From assembly GCA_964536805.1 (NCBI GenBank), contig CAZHYQ010000008.1:1-64000 (forward strand): a DNA stretch of 64,000 nt, read 5' to 3'. This document shows, one piece after another, positions 32,649 through 41,466 of this stretch; the first letter of the stretch is position 1, and every line of letters starts with the position of its first letter. The position numbers were made by a program, and so were the translations under genes. Source of the stretch: Longilinea sp964536805. Lineage in GTDB: Bacteria; Chloroflexota; Anaerolineae; Anaerolineales; Anaerolineaceae. The notes beneath the pieces are model-generated. The model was not told where the DNA came from and searched no databases. It was given only the letters and a program-made list of their open reading frames with translations.

Positions 32649-33425
32649 TCAGCGTGAAAACATCCTGCGCCGCCGCAAGTTCAGCACTGGCGCGGCCAGC
32701 TTGCGGACGGCATTTTTCAGCACAATTTGCGAAAACCAGGACCCGCCGTCGCGGTAATGCACGCGCAGCATCTCTGGCCAGCAGCGGTCATCGGCATTGA
32801 TCGTTTTGGCATCCGAGTGCAGGCGGAAGTTGGCCCAGGTACGCGGCAGGTAAACCAGCGGCGCGTGTTGCGCCAGCCGCACCCACAGGTCGTAATCCAT
32901 GGCAAAAAAGAAGCTCGGGTCGAGCGGGCCAACCGCCCGCCACAGGTCGGCCCGGAAAAATGCGGATTGCTGGCAAACATGCACGTAACCGCGGCGCAGT
33001 TTCTGCAAATCGGTTTGCGCTGATGGGAACCGCCCGATGACCCGTCCGTTCTCGTCGATGAAATTGCCGTCGCCGTACACCATGCCCACTTCTGGATGGG
33101 ATTGCAGGTATTCCACCGCCTCGCGCACCGCGCCGGGCTGGTAGGTGTCGTCCGAGTTGAGCCAGGCTAAAATGGAACCGTTGGCGCGCGCGAAACCCTT
33201 ATTAATCGCGTCCGTCTGGCCCTGATCGCGCTCCGAAACCCAGTACGCCAACCGGTCGGCGTAGCGTTGAATGATCTCCGCCGAGCCGTCGGTCGATCCG
33301 CCGTCCATGATGAAGTATTCGATGCGCGGGTAATCCTGCTCCAGTACCGAGCGAATTGTTTCTTCCAAAAAAGCCGCCTGATTGAAGGACGGTGTAACGA
33401 TCGTAACTAACGGGTTTTCAGTCAT
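32649..33425 (-). CDS. GT2 family glycosyltransferase
   Basis: About 258 residues. GT-A fold with VTIVTPSFNQAAFLEETI at the nucleotide-binding start, MDGGSTDGS, and the metal-binding acidic pair in AWLNSDDTYQPG. The acceptor part has FFFAMDYDLWVRLAQHAP. No membrane span, so it acts at the cytoplasmic membrane face on lipid-linked glycan. ATG at 33425 begins 7 bases after the preceding stop. It is clearly paralogous to the gene at 34931-35914 (shared EIIQRYADRLAYWVSE-type segment and DAINKG). Confidence 0.92.
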   Translation of the reverse strand: MTENPLVTIVTPSFNQAAFLEETIRSVLEQDYPRIEYFIMDGGSTDGSAEIIQRYADRLAYWVSERDQGQTDAINKGFARANGSILAWLNSDDTYQPGAVREAVEYLQSHPEVGMVYGDGNFIDENGRVIGRFPSAQTDLQKLRRGYVHVCQQSAFFRADLWRAVGPLDPSFFFAMDYDLWVRLAQHAPLVYLPRTWANFRLHSDAKTINADDRCWPEMLRVHYRDGGSWFSQIVLKNAVRKLAAPVLNLRRRRMFSR

Positions 33426-33432
33426 TGGCTCT

Positions 33433-34923
33433 TCACTTGCTCCCAGCCAGATCAAACAGGGAAAAACCATCTCCGACCTGCAGCGGGTAATGATCCATCA
33501 GCCAGGTTTTTAGCTCAGGCTGAGTATCCAGATCGCCTGTCAAAGTCACCAGGAAATAGCGGAAACCCGCCGTGCGCTGGTCAAATTCCATCGCAAAAGA
33601 TTCAGCCCTGCCCGATCCGCGCAGCGCCTGCAATTCAAGGTCGATTTGGGCTGGCCAGGTGCTGACGCTGATGCCGCCATAATAGGCCAGGGGGAAGCCA
33701 TAATCATGCACCAAGCCGATCATACTGCCGTCCCTGGGCAGTTCCTGACCCATGCGCGTCCAGCCCTCGGCTTCCGGACGGTAATCATAATACTCCATCA
33801 CCCGCGCCGTCGACCATAGCGGGTAGGCAGCCGCCAACACCAGGACGCACGCCAGAGCCAGACGCGGCCAGCCTTTGAGCTGACTGGCACGCTCCACCAC
33901 CAGTTCGGCGAGCGGGGCCAGCGACAATGCCGCCAGCGGGACGATTTGCAGGTGGTAATAATCGTGCGTAACGGTCTGGTAGGGGAATACCAGCGCGTGA
34001 CCCAAGTAACCAATCCAAAAAGCGGTCAGGAACCGTCTAGCTGTCGGTCTGGCCAGCGCCACGCCAAGCAAGGCCAGTGCCAGCACCGCCAGGCCTAAAA
34101 TGCCATCCAGCATTTGCAGCCAATCGCCATAAAACGAAGGTTTCGCGAACAACTTAAGGAAGGAAAGCGTCCAAAATGAAAAATAATTTCCGCTGCCTGC
34201 CCCGCGCCACAGGAAGTAATAGACCGCCGGGCCAAACGCTGCCAGCGTGGCCACCGTCCACACCTGCGGATGCCTCCACAGCCGTTTGATGCCCAGTTTC
34301 GACAGCGAGACTGCCAAGGCGATGCAGATTAATGCCAGCGCCGCCGGCAGTTTCACCAGCAGCGCCAGGCTGCACAATACCCCAGCCAAGATTGCGTCCC
34401 ACCAGCTCAGGCTTTCGCCCCAGCGCACCAGCGCCCAGGCACCCCACAGAACCATGGCCACCATGAAGGGATCCGGTTGGAAGGAACGGCTGGCGGTGAT
34501 GCCAAAGGGCTGGAACAGGTAGAATGCCACGCTAAAGAGCGCGGCTGGCGTTGAAAAGAAACGCCTTGCCAGCCAGTACAATGGCAAGGCGCCCAGCACC
34601 CATAACAGGCTGGTCCAGATGCGCGCGATCCACAGGTGTTCACTGCCAACCACGCGGTAAGTAATCGCGGTAAGAAAAGGCAATATAGGCGGCTCGAAAC
34701 CACCCGCATCCTTCAGCGCCTGCACCGTTCCAAGCGAAGATCCGCCATCGCCCTGCTGAATCATCTGCTGATACAGTCCGCGCGCCAGCAGCCCGTCGTA
34801 TAACTGCCGGTCCGGGTGAAAATCAAAAGGCGCGTCGGTCAGGTCGACCATGCGGATGGCGAAACCTGCCAGCATCAGGCATAGCAGGAAGATCCTTGGC
34901 GCGATTCTTGGCAACTTTTGCAT
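33433..34923 (-). CDS. GT39/ArnT-like membrane glycosyltransferase
   Basis: A 496-residue protein with about eleven hydrophobic spans and a C-terminal soluble domain of some 80 residues. The first loop has LTDAPFDFHPDRQLYDGLLA, where acidic residues occupy the place of the GT-C catalytic Asp, and SRSFQPDPFMVAMVLWGAW follows later, as in PMT/ArnT family proteins that transfer sugars from polyprenyl phosphate. Start ATG at 34923 places the first span normally; the longer frame adds 34 unlikely residues. Tightly linked to GT2 genes on both sides. Confidence 0.86.
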   Translation of the reverse strand: MQKLPRIAPRIFLLCLMLAGFAIRMVDLTDAPFDFHPDRQLYDGLLARGLYQQMIQQGDGGSSLGTVQALKDAGGFEPPILPFLTAITYRVVGSEHLWIARIWTSLLWVLGALPLYWLARRFFSTPAALFSVAFYLFQPFGITASRSFQPDPFMVAMVLWGAWALVRWGESLSWWDAILAGVLCSLALLVKLPAALALICIALAVSLSKLGIKRLWRHPQVWTVATLAAFGPAVYYFLWRGAGSGNYFSFWTLSFLKLFAKPSFYGDWLQMLDGILGLAVLALALLGVALARPTARRFLTAFWIGYLGHALVFPYQTVTHDYYHLQIVPLAALSLAPLAELVVERASQLKGWPRLALACVLVLAAAYPLWSTARVMEYYDYRPEAEGWTRMGQELPRDGSMIGLVHDYGFPLAYYGGISVSTWPAQIDLELQALRGSGRAESFAMEFDQRTAGFRYFLVTLTGDLDTQPELKTWLMDHYPLQVGDGFSLFDLAGSK

Positions 34924-34930
34924 GTTGAAT

Positions 34931-35914
34931 CTACTTCCAGCGGACATCTTTTTGGGTAATGACCAGACGTTGGCCGCTGTGCTGTGCCATCCGGCGCAGG
35001 TTGCGGTAGGCCATAAAGACACCACTCAGGCCAACTGCACCGCCCAAAGCCTGAACCACCTTGTACCAGTAGCGGGTTGTAATTCCAGGTGAAAGCTTGA
35101 AGGCCTGCCAGAAATGGCTAACCGCCTGGCGCGCCTGTCCGGCATCAATCAGACGGCGACCGGCAAAAATTTGCAGACCGGCATACACGGTCTTGCGGTT
35201 GGCGCGGATGGTGGCGGCGAAGGCCGGGTCATCCTCCAGGCTTTTCACCAGGCCAAAGGCTTCATCGACAAAGGTGGCCGAAAGGGCGATAGTCTTGGCC
35301 GATTCATGCGTCCGTTCCACCGCCCAAACTTCGCTTTCGTGGACGATTGGAAAATGGGCTGCCATGCGCAGCCACAATTCATGGTCCAGAATCAGGTTCA
35401 ATTCCGGCCGCAGGTAGCCGATTGCTTCCAACGCAGCCCGGCGCATAAACACTGCAGGTTGCAGCAGCACATTGAAGGCCAGTAGATCGACCAGGTCGTA
35501 CTGCCGGTAGGGATGCCAGTCCAGCAGGTTCAGATCGGCGTCCACCATCACGCCGTCGCCGTAAGCCATGCCCGCCTCGGGGTGCGCCAGCAGCACCTGC
35601 ACCGCCCGCCGGATCACGGTGGGACCGTAATACAGGTCATCCGAGTTGATCCAGGCGACAAATTCGCCCTGCGCCCGCGCCAGCCCCTTGTTGATGGCGT
35701 CCGCCTGGCCTTTGTCCGGCTCCGATACCCACCACGCCAACCGGTCGGCGTACCGTTGGATGATTTCCACGCTGCCGTCCGTCGACCCCCCGTCCACCAC
35801 CAGCACTTCCAGATTTGTGTAATCCTGAAAGAATACCGTGCGCAGCGTTTCTTCGAGAAAACGCGCCTGATTGAAGGATGGAATTACGATGCTAACCAGG
35901 GGGCCGCTAATCAT
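34931..35914 (-). CDS. GT2 family glycosyltransferase with C-terminal extension
   Basis: A 327-residue GT2 enzyme. VSIVIPSFNQARFLEETL, VVDGGSTDGSVEII, KGQADAINKGLARAQ and AWINSDDLYYGP are the GT-A core; HELWLRMAAHFP is the acceptor region. An extra 100 residues at the C-terminus, with helical segments and a hydrophobic stretch (VVQALGGAVGLSGVFMAY), may anchor it to the membrane. It is paralogous to the shorter GT2 at 32649. Start is two bases after the preceding stop. Confidence 0.92.
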   Translation of the reverse strand: MISGPLVSIVIPSFNQARFLEETLRTVFFQDYTNLEVLVVDGGSTDGSVEIIQRYADRLAWWVSEPDKGQADAINKGLARAQGEFVAWINSDDLYYGPTVIRRAVQVLLAHPEAGMAYGDGVMVDADLNLLDWHPYRQYDLVDLLAFNVLLQPAVFMRRAALEAIGYLRPELNLILDHELWLRMAAHFPIVHESEVWAVERTHESAKTIALSATFVDEAFGLVKSLEDDPAFAATIRANRKTVYAGLQIFAGRRLIDAGQARQAVSHFWQAFKLSPGITTRYWYKVVQALGGAVGLSGVFMAYRNLRRMAQHSGQRLVITQKDVRWK

Positions 35915-35916
35915 GC

Positions 35917-37923
35917 TTATTGATCATTTCTTAAGTAAAGCCGGCTTCCAGTATGAGATGCCGCCAGGAAATACCCGGGGATATCCTCATTGTAATCGAA
36001 GCGCGAGGAAAAAATGGCGCAGGGCGTAAAATAGCCCAAGGGATAAGCCGCTTGCCCAGCAGGAATGGTTGGATCGTAATACTCCAAGCGGCGTTCTCTG
36101 GTCGTTGGCGAAAGCAATGTCCACAAGGCATATTCCGGGTCGCCAGAGCCAATCCAGTAGCCAATATCTCTGCATTGCGGTGCTTGTTGTTTGAGCTCCA
36201 CCGAGAGCGAGATCCAGGGATTATACTGCTCCGGTGAATTGACAAACTGCAAAGTGCCCCGGCTTGTATTGAAAATACTGAATGAAGTGCCTGGAGCATA
36301 CTGAATGGGAATCAGCGGTCTGGCTGTATTGGTCAGGAGGGCCGGCAAAGCGCCAACCGCCAGCGATAGCACAACCAGCACCTGCCAAAACGGCCTGCGT
36401 CCTTCAAGCCAGGCGCCAATCAATCCAGCGCCAACCACATACAGCGGCAAAACCAGACGGTTTCCCCACGGCTGCCAGCGAAATAGAAAACTATAAAAGA
36501 GAAAGGCTGCCAAAAGGATGCCAGCGAAAATCCTTTGGATCGGTTTCTGCCGGCTGAAGATTACAGAACCCAGGACGATTGCTCCCAACAGAAAGTCCAG
36601 CAAATAACCAGCTAGTTCTTCATTGTTGTTGGAGAATCGAATCAAGAAACCAGTCTCATCAGCTCCGTGGGTGAAACCAACTGAATTCACATTCAAACCA
36701 ACCAGGGTGTGAAGCCGGTCAACGCTATTGCCGATGGTCTGGTTAATCGCACCCAATGGTGTGGCCGCTTCTTGAGCCATATTTCGCAAAAGATTCGAAT
36801 ACAACCCCGCGGCGCTAAGCGGCTGGTTGGTCAAGCCGGTCTGCGCGTCCCCCGGGCCGAATGGATTGCCATAAGCCCTAAGATTGCGCGCCCATTGCGA
36901 ACCATTGAGCAGAAAAATGGCTGCGGCGCCAATGAGAATCGCGCCTGCCAGTCTCGCCCAGCCAGTCCGGGCGGTAGAATTTGTCCGGTGCGCCTTGATG
37001 GAACGCAATGTCGAAATCAACAACCAGGCCAGTGCTGGCAGCACAAAGACGGCAAAGGTGCCTTTCGTGAGCAGACCCAGGCCGATAATCAGGGCCAATC
37101 CGGTCCACTCAAGCCAGGTCAGGCCAGCCAATCCCACAGCCGCAGTGTCGGCACACTGCTTGTGAGCATGTACAACAAATAGCAGCACGCCCACCAGCCA
37201 TAAGGCAGCAACCAGGTCGTTTTGCGAGGCCGTAGCCTGTAGAATTCCCATGGGCAGCATCGCGACTGCCCAGGCAGCCAGTAATTGGCCTCTCCGGCCA
37301 GCACCCAATTCAGCAGACAGACCGGCAACCCCAGCCCAGGTTCCGATGAATGCTGCCCACTGCACCAGGTTGGCCCAGCGGTCGCTGCCACCCAACCTCA
37401 TCAGGTTCATGATTGCCAGTTCAGCCCAGGGCGGCTGCCACAACTGGCGGTCAATGGCGGTTGGGTAAAACGCCAGACTGCCATCTTGCAGCCAGTGCAT
37501 CACCCGCGCCAGGTGGTATTGCATGGCATCGTTGGTGTTGGGCGGCGCGATCCAGGCGATCACCAGCAGAAGCAGTGCTTCCAAGGCCAGCCCGCCCAGC
37601 AGCATTTTTTCCTGCCAAAACCAGCTTTTGGTCCGTTTGACAGCCGCGAAGAACTCATCTTTTCCCCGCCAAATGGCGCGGCGCAGTCCTGGCAACCCCA
37701 ACAGCAGGGCAAGCGGCAGCAGCCAGAGCGCCAACAGTCCAGCAAAATCAATCCGGCGTAAGATGCTTAACAGCTCGCTGGCCAATGCCAGCCAGGTCCC
37801 CCACACAGCCAGGGCAAAAAAGGAAACGAAACGTCGGTGGATCGGAAATCCGTGCTGCCCCGACGCTCCCAGGAACGCCAGCCAGACCAAAACCAGCACG
37901 GTTGGCGGAATGACGACAAACAT
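35917..37923 (-). CDS. Large GT-C-like membrane protein
   Basis: About 668 residues, around a dozen spans. The loop WIAPPNTNDAMQYHLARVMH followed by WLQDGSLAFYPTAIDRQLWQ matches the first periplasmic loop of GT39-like enzymes, with D in NTNDAMQYH the likely catalytic residue. The C-terminal 120 residues are soluble (CRDIGYWIGSGDPEYALW). It is a paralogue of the gene at 38774-40657, sharing these regions in the same order. ATG at 37923 is preferred over the TTG at 37929. Confidence 0.84.
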   Translation of the reverse strand: MFVVIPPTVLVLVWLAFLGASGQHGFPIHRRFVSFFALAVWGTWLALASELLSILRRIDFAGLLALWLLPLALLLGLPGLRRAIWRGKDEFFAAVKRTKSWFWQEKMLLGGLALEALLLLVIAWIAPPNTNDAMQYHLARVMHWLQDGSLAFYPTAIDRQLWQPPWAELAIMNLMRLGGSDRWANLVQWAAFIGTWAGVAGLSAELGAGRRGQLLAAWAVAMLPMGILQATASQNDLVAALWLVGVLLFVVHAHKQCADTAAVGLAGLTWLEWTGLALIIGLGLLTKGTFAVFVLPALAWLLISTLRSIKAHRTNSTARTGWARLAGAILIGAAAIFLLNGSQWARNLRAYGNPFGPGDAQTGLTNQPLSAAGLYSNLLRNMAQEAATPLGAINQTIGNSVDRLHTLVGLNVNSVGFTHGADETGFLIRFSNNNEELAGYLLDFLLGAIVLGSVIFSRQKPIQRIFAGILLAAFLFYSFLFRWQPWGNRLVLPLYVVGAGLIGAWLEGRRPFWQVLVVLSLAVGALPALLTNTARPLIPIQYAPGTSFSIFNTSRGTLQFVNSPEQYNPWISLSVELKQQAPQCRDIGYWIGSGDPEYALWTLLSPTTRERRLEYYDPTIPAGQAAYPLGYFTPCAIFSSRFDYNEDIPGYFLAASHTGSRLYLRNDQ

Positions 37924-37942
37924 ACTCAACCCGGTTTCCCGC

Positions 37943-38755
37943 TTAGAAAAGGGACAGGTAATCGACTTTAGAGAACACGGTCAACTTGCCGCCCACGGTG
38001 GCATCAATCACGCTGCGGCCGGCGGCTTCGTAAGCTGCACGCGCCAGGGTGTAAGCCCGCTCGGAGCCAGCCAGATCGGGCAATTGCCATTTGAAGCCTG
38101 CCCCAAAATAATTCGGCGCGAAGTGGTTGGGGTCTTCGCCCTGCGACACAACCGCCTGGTTGGCCGGCCCCTGGGTGACAAAATTGTGATCGACGCCAAT
38201 CAGGATGGCCTGCTTGAAGCCCATGAAGAAGGCCAGTTGCAGTGCGACGTAGGTTACAGTAAAGCCTTCGAACACACGGCCAGTGGCATCGCCGTTGAAA
38301 TTCTCTTCACCGGTGAAGTCGGTATCGACAAAAATAGTGTTCGGATCACCGGAAAGTACTTTGCGTTCCCGCCAGGTGATGAATTTGGGCATTTCAAGCG
38401 CGCGGAAATCGGCGTGGCACTGCTCCAGCACCAGGTCATTGACCGCCACCAGGTAAGTGGTCGAAAAGCCCAGTTCCGGGAAGGCCAGGTAAATGCGGTT
38501 GAGCCCGAAGGTGGTTTCACCGCGCAGTTTGGTCAGGTCGGTCTGGCGCAAACTGGGGCCGTTGCCGATGATAAAACAGCGCTGGCCGGTGTGCTTTTTG
38601 CGGAAACTTTCGAGGCGCCGTTGGCTCTCCTGCCAGCGCGGATCAAGCGCCCGCAAAAAAGTATGCCGTCCGCGGTTATGCCACCACCAGTAGCTGTCGG
38701 AGCCGGCCTTCCAAATGGGACGGGGAGTGATTTTCTTCAGGGTTGATTTCATCAT
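37943..38755 (-). CDS. DUF115/MptE-like domain protein
   Basis: A 270-residue soluble protein. RCFIIGNGPSLRQTDLTKLR and the later QAILIGVDHNF are the nucleotide-site motifs of the DUF115/6-hydroxymethylpterin diphosphokinase MptE-like family. Relatives occur in flagellin and surface glycosylation loci with sialic or pseudaminic/legionaminic acids (Maf-like proteins), where they may transfer the CMP-sugar. Here it sits between two paralogous GT-C genes in a cluster with CMP-sugar enzymes, which fits a glycosylation role. Confidence 0.82.
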   Translation of the reverse strand: MMKSTLKKITPRPIWKAGSDSYWWWHNRGRHTFLRALDPRWQESQRRLESFRKKHTGQRCFIIGNGPSLRQTDLTKLRGETTFGLNRIYLAFPELGFSTTYLVAVNDLVLEQCHADFRALEMPKFITWRERKVLSGDPNTIFVDTDFTGEENFNGDATGRVFEGFTVTYVALQLAFFMGFKQAILIGVDHNFVTQGPANQAVVSQGEDPNHFAPNYFGAGFKWQLPDLAGSERAYTLARAAYEAAGRSVIDATVGGKLTVFSKVDYLSLF

Positions 38756-38773
38756 TCTTCCAAAATCTGGATG

Positions 38774-40657
38774 TCAGGGTTTTTTCAAGAAAAAATAGAT
38801 GCCGTTGTGTTCTCTTGCAAATGCCAGGTCAGGGAATTCGCCGCTGGGAACGCGGTCGTCCATGATCGCCGCGCAGGGAATGAAATCCGGTTTGGAGAGT
38901 GCTGCGGATGGCGTATTCGATACGCGCCATTCGATCTCCATACCCCACTTACGCCCGCCGCCCAAGGCTTTCCACCACAAGTATTCGGGGTCGTCTCCTC
39001 TTAATACCAATTGCACATCCCTGCATCCGGCTGCCCGGATTTCGGCTGCCACCTCTTGATAATAATCCTGATCCACCCCGACCGACCTGAACATGCTCGC
39101 ATCGCGATTGGAGTTCAGGATGCTCCGGGAATCCGTCCACCCGGGAATGGGCAGAATTGGTCGGGTGAACAGGCTGAACGTCCATGGCAGCGCCGAAACA
39201 AATGTCAGGACTGCCAAAAGGGATATCCAGCTGCGTGGAAGGAACCGTATCATTATAACCGCGGAAAACGGCGCCGCCAGCATAAAAAAAGGCAGCTGCA
39301 GGCGTGTAGCGAATAGCTGCCAGCGGTTGGTCAGGCTGAATATCAGAAAACCCGCCCACAGGCACAGGGCAAACCAGCCCGCGTCCTCCGGGCTGTTCTT
39401 TCGCCGTACCAGCCAGCCGAGGCAGGCTGCCAAGAATAACAGCAAGGGCACCAGGTTGCCGATGATATCTTCATTGCGCGGCGCCATGACCACAAATGGC
39501 GCTGTCAGGGACGTACGCGGATCGCTGGAATCCAACCCGATCAGGCGGTGGATCCCCTCAACCCCTTGCATGACCAGCCGGTTGAGCGGACCAATGGTAC
39601 CCAGATGCACCGCCAGATTGCGCACCAGGTTGGATGCCAGCACGCCTGGGCTAAATACCTGATTGGCGTGGTACTGGATGACCTCCGTTGGACCCAGCGG
39701 TTGGCCGTAGAGCGCCAGGTTGCGGCTAAAAATGCCCGCGTTCAGCGCCAACACCGAGACCCCGACGACAAGTGTCAGGCCGACTGCCCGCCGCCAGCCA
39801 TCCCGGCGCAGCACTGCCCAGGCCGCCCACCCCAAGAACGGCAGGGCGAACACTGCTCCGGTTGGTTTGGTCAATACAGCCAGTCCGGCTGATAAGCCGG
39901 TGAAAACCAACCCAAACCGGTTGTCTTTCCTCTGAACCAGTGCGAGAGCTTCTGTCGCCAGGCAGGCCACCCAGAAAGCGGCCATCAGGTCAGTGGTCGT
40001 GCTGGAGGCCTGCGCGATGGCGATCGGAACAGACGCCGAGAACAGCGCCGCCAGGATCTGGCCGGTACTGTTTGCGCCGAGCTGGCAAGCCAGCCAGGAG
40101 GCGGCCACCGCCAGAGCGACGAAAACCAGCCAGTTTGGCAGATTAATCAGCCCATCCCCCTGCCCGAGCACAAAAACCTGCAGTGAAACATATTCAGCCA
40201 GCGGGCTCATGAATAACTGGCGCTCGATGCCGGTGGCAAAATGCGCCACGCTGGCGTCCTGCGCCCAGTGCGCCACCCGGCTCATGTGGTAGGAAAGCGA
40301 ATCCGGCGTTTGCACCGGCGCCAGGATAGCCACCAGGCCGGTGGCTAGAATGACGACGGCCAGGCCGGCCAGCAGCCAGCGGTCCAATTTTTGCCTGGGC
40401 AGGGCGATGCGCGGCAGAAACTGCAGCCCGCCGTGGCGAAAAGTCCAGGTCCCCAGGGCTAACAATACTGTGCCCCAGGCGGCGGTCAGCCCCCAGAAGG
40501 TGAGCGCATGCAGCAGGCTCAAGCTTTCGGTAATGGCGGTCACCAAGACCCCAAACAGGATGGCTGCCCGCAGGAAGCGCTGGCGCCATGACCCGCTGCT
40601 CCATGGGAACGGCGCGATGGTCAACAAAGCCAGCGTCAGCAGCAATATTACCGGCAT
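38774..40657 (-). CDS. Large GT-C-like membrane protein
   Basis: A 627-residue membrane protein with about a dozen spans. The loop VQTPDSLSYHMSRVAHWAQD and IERQLFMSPLAEYVSLQVF parallels the gene at 35917, and both end in a soluble domain with GCRDVQLVLRGDDPEYLWW-like sequence, showing duplication. It probably uses a polyprenyl-linked sugar. It starts 7 bases past the SDR stop without a strong ribosome-binding site, so translational coupling is likely. Confidence 0.84.
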   Translation of the reverse strand: MPVILLLTLALLTIAPFPWSSGSWRQRFLRAAILFGVLVTAITESLSLLHALTFWGLTAAWGTVLLALGTWTFRHGGLQFLPRIALPRQKLDRWLLAGLAVVILATGLVAILAPVQTPDSLSYHMSRVAHWAQDASVAHFATGIERQLFMSPLAEYVSLQVFVLGQGDGLINLPNWLVFVALAVAASWLACQLGANSTGQILAALFSASVPIAIAQASSTTTDLMAAFWVACLATEALALVQRKDNRFGLVFTGLSAGLAVLTKPTGAVFALPFLGWAAWAVLRRDGWRRAVGLTLVVGVSVLALNAGIFSRNLALYGQPLGPTEVIQYHANQVFSPGVLASNLVRNLAVHLGTIGPLNRLVMQGVEGIHRLIGLDSSDPRTSLTAPFVVMAPRNEDIIGNLVPLLLFLAACLGWLVRRKNSPEDAGWFALCLWAGFLIFSLTNRWQLFATRLQLPFFMLAAPFSAVIMIRFLPRSWISLLAVLTFVSALPWTFSLFTRPILPIPGWTDSRSILNSNRDASMFRSVGVDQDYYQEVAAEIRAAGCRDVQLVLRGDDPEYLWWKALGGGRKWGMEIEWRVSNTPSAALSKPDFIPCAAIMDDRVPSGEFPDLAFAREHNGIYFFLKKP

Positions 40658-40664
40658 GCGGGCA

Positions 40665-41432
40665 TTATTCTGTGCTCAAGCGCGCCGTCGCGCCGCCATC
40701 CACCACCAACGCCTGGCCGGTCATGAAGGACGATTGCGTATTGTCGGCCAGGAAATAAATAGCATGGGAAATTTCTGCCGGGGTGCCAATCCGCCCATTG
40801 ACGGTTTTCCGCGCCAGGTTATCCAACCGCTCGGTGATATTTTCACCCCCCAAATGACCGCGCCCAAGACCATCGCGCAACATGGGAGTATCCACCGCGC
40901 CGGGCAGAATGGCGTTCGCGCGGATATTGTCGTGTGCGAACTCAATCGCCATCGCACGGGTCAGCGCCAGCAGTCCGCCTTTGCTGGCGGCGTAAGCGGT
41001 GATATTGACCGAGGTTGCCACCGCGTGCACCGAGGACATGTTGACAATCGCGCCGCCGCCGCGTGCTTTGAGCAAGGGATAAGCCAGTTTGACTCCCAGA
41101 AAGGCCGAGCGCAGGTTGGAGGCCATCACCAGGTCCCACTCCTCCACGCTGATCTCAAGCATCGGCTTGTTCACCTGGATGGACGCGTTATTAACCACCG
41201 CGTCCAGGCTGTCGGTGAAGGCGCTGGCTCGCTCATAAATCGCATTGACCTGGTCAGGAATGGAGATATCCGCCTGGATAAAGAGCCCATTGGCGGGAAA
41301 ACCTTTGCCAAATTCCGCGCGGTCCACGCCGATGACATGCCAGCCATTTTCAGTAAACAGCTTCACCGTGGCTCGCCCGATGCCGCCTGCGGCGCCGGTG
41401 ATCAACAAAACACGGGATCGGGAATCGCTCAT
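40665..41432 (-). CDS. SDR family NAD(P)-dependent oxidoreductase
   Basis: A 255-residue classical short-chain dehydrogenase. Cofactor motif TGAAGGIG (12-19), NNAS, catalytic S134, Y147 and K151 (AYAASKGG), and C-terminal SSFMTGQALVVDGGA are all present. The substrate is unknown; in this cluster a nucleotide- or nonulosonate-sugar precursor is likely. D37 after the second strand (GVDRAE) favours NAD over NADP. Followed by a GT-C gene 7 bases away. Confidence 0.9.
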   Translation of the reverse strand: MSDSRSRVLLITGAAGGIGRATVKLFTENGWHVIGVDRAEFGKGFPANGLFIQADISIPDQVNAIYERASAFTDSLDAVVNNASIQVNKPMLEISVEEWDLVMASNLRSAFLGVKLAYPLLKARGGGAIVNMSSVHAVATSVNITAYAASKGGLLALTRAMAIEFAHDNIRANAILPGAVDTPMLRDGLGRGHLGGENITERLDNLARKTVNGRIGTPAEISHAIYFLADNTQSSFMTGQALVVDGGATARLSTE

Positions 41433-41466
41433 GGATTGAACTCCTTGGAATGCGTCGACTTATCGA

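Noticed and set aside
37523..38746. A 407-residue plus-strand frame.
   Set aside because: Opposite to the GT-C and DUF115 genes, without recognisable domain or ribosome-binding site.
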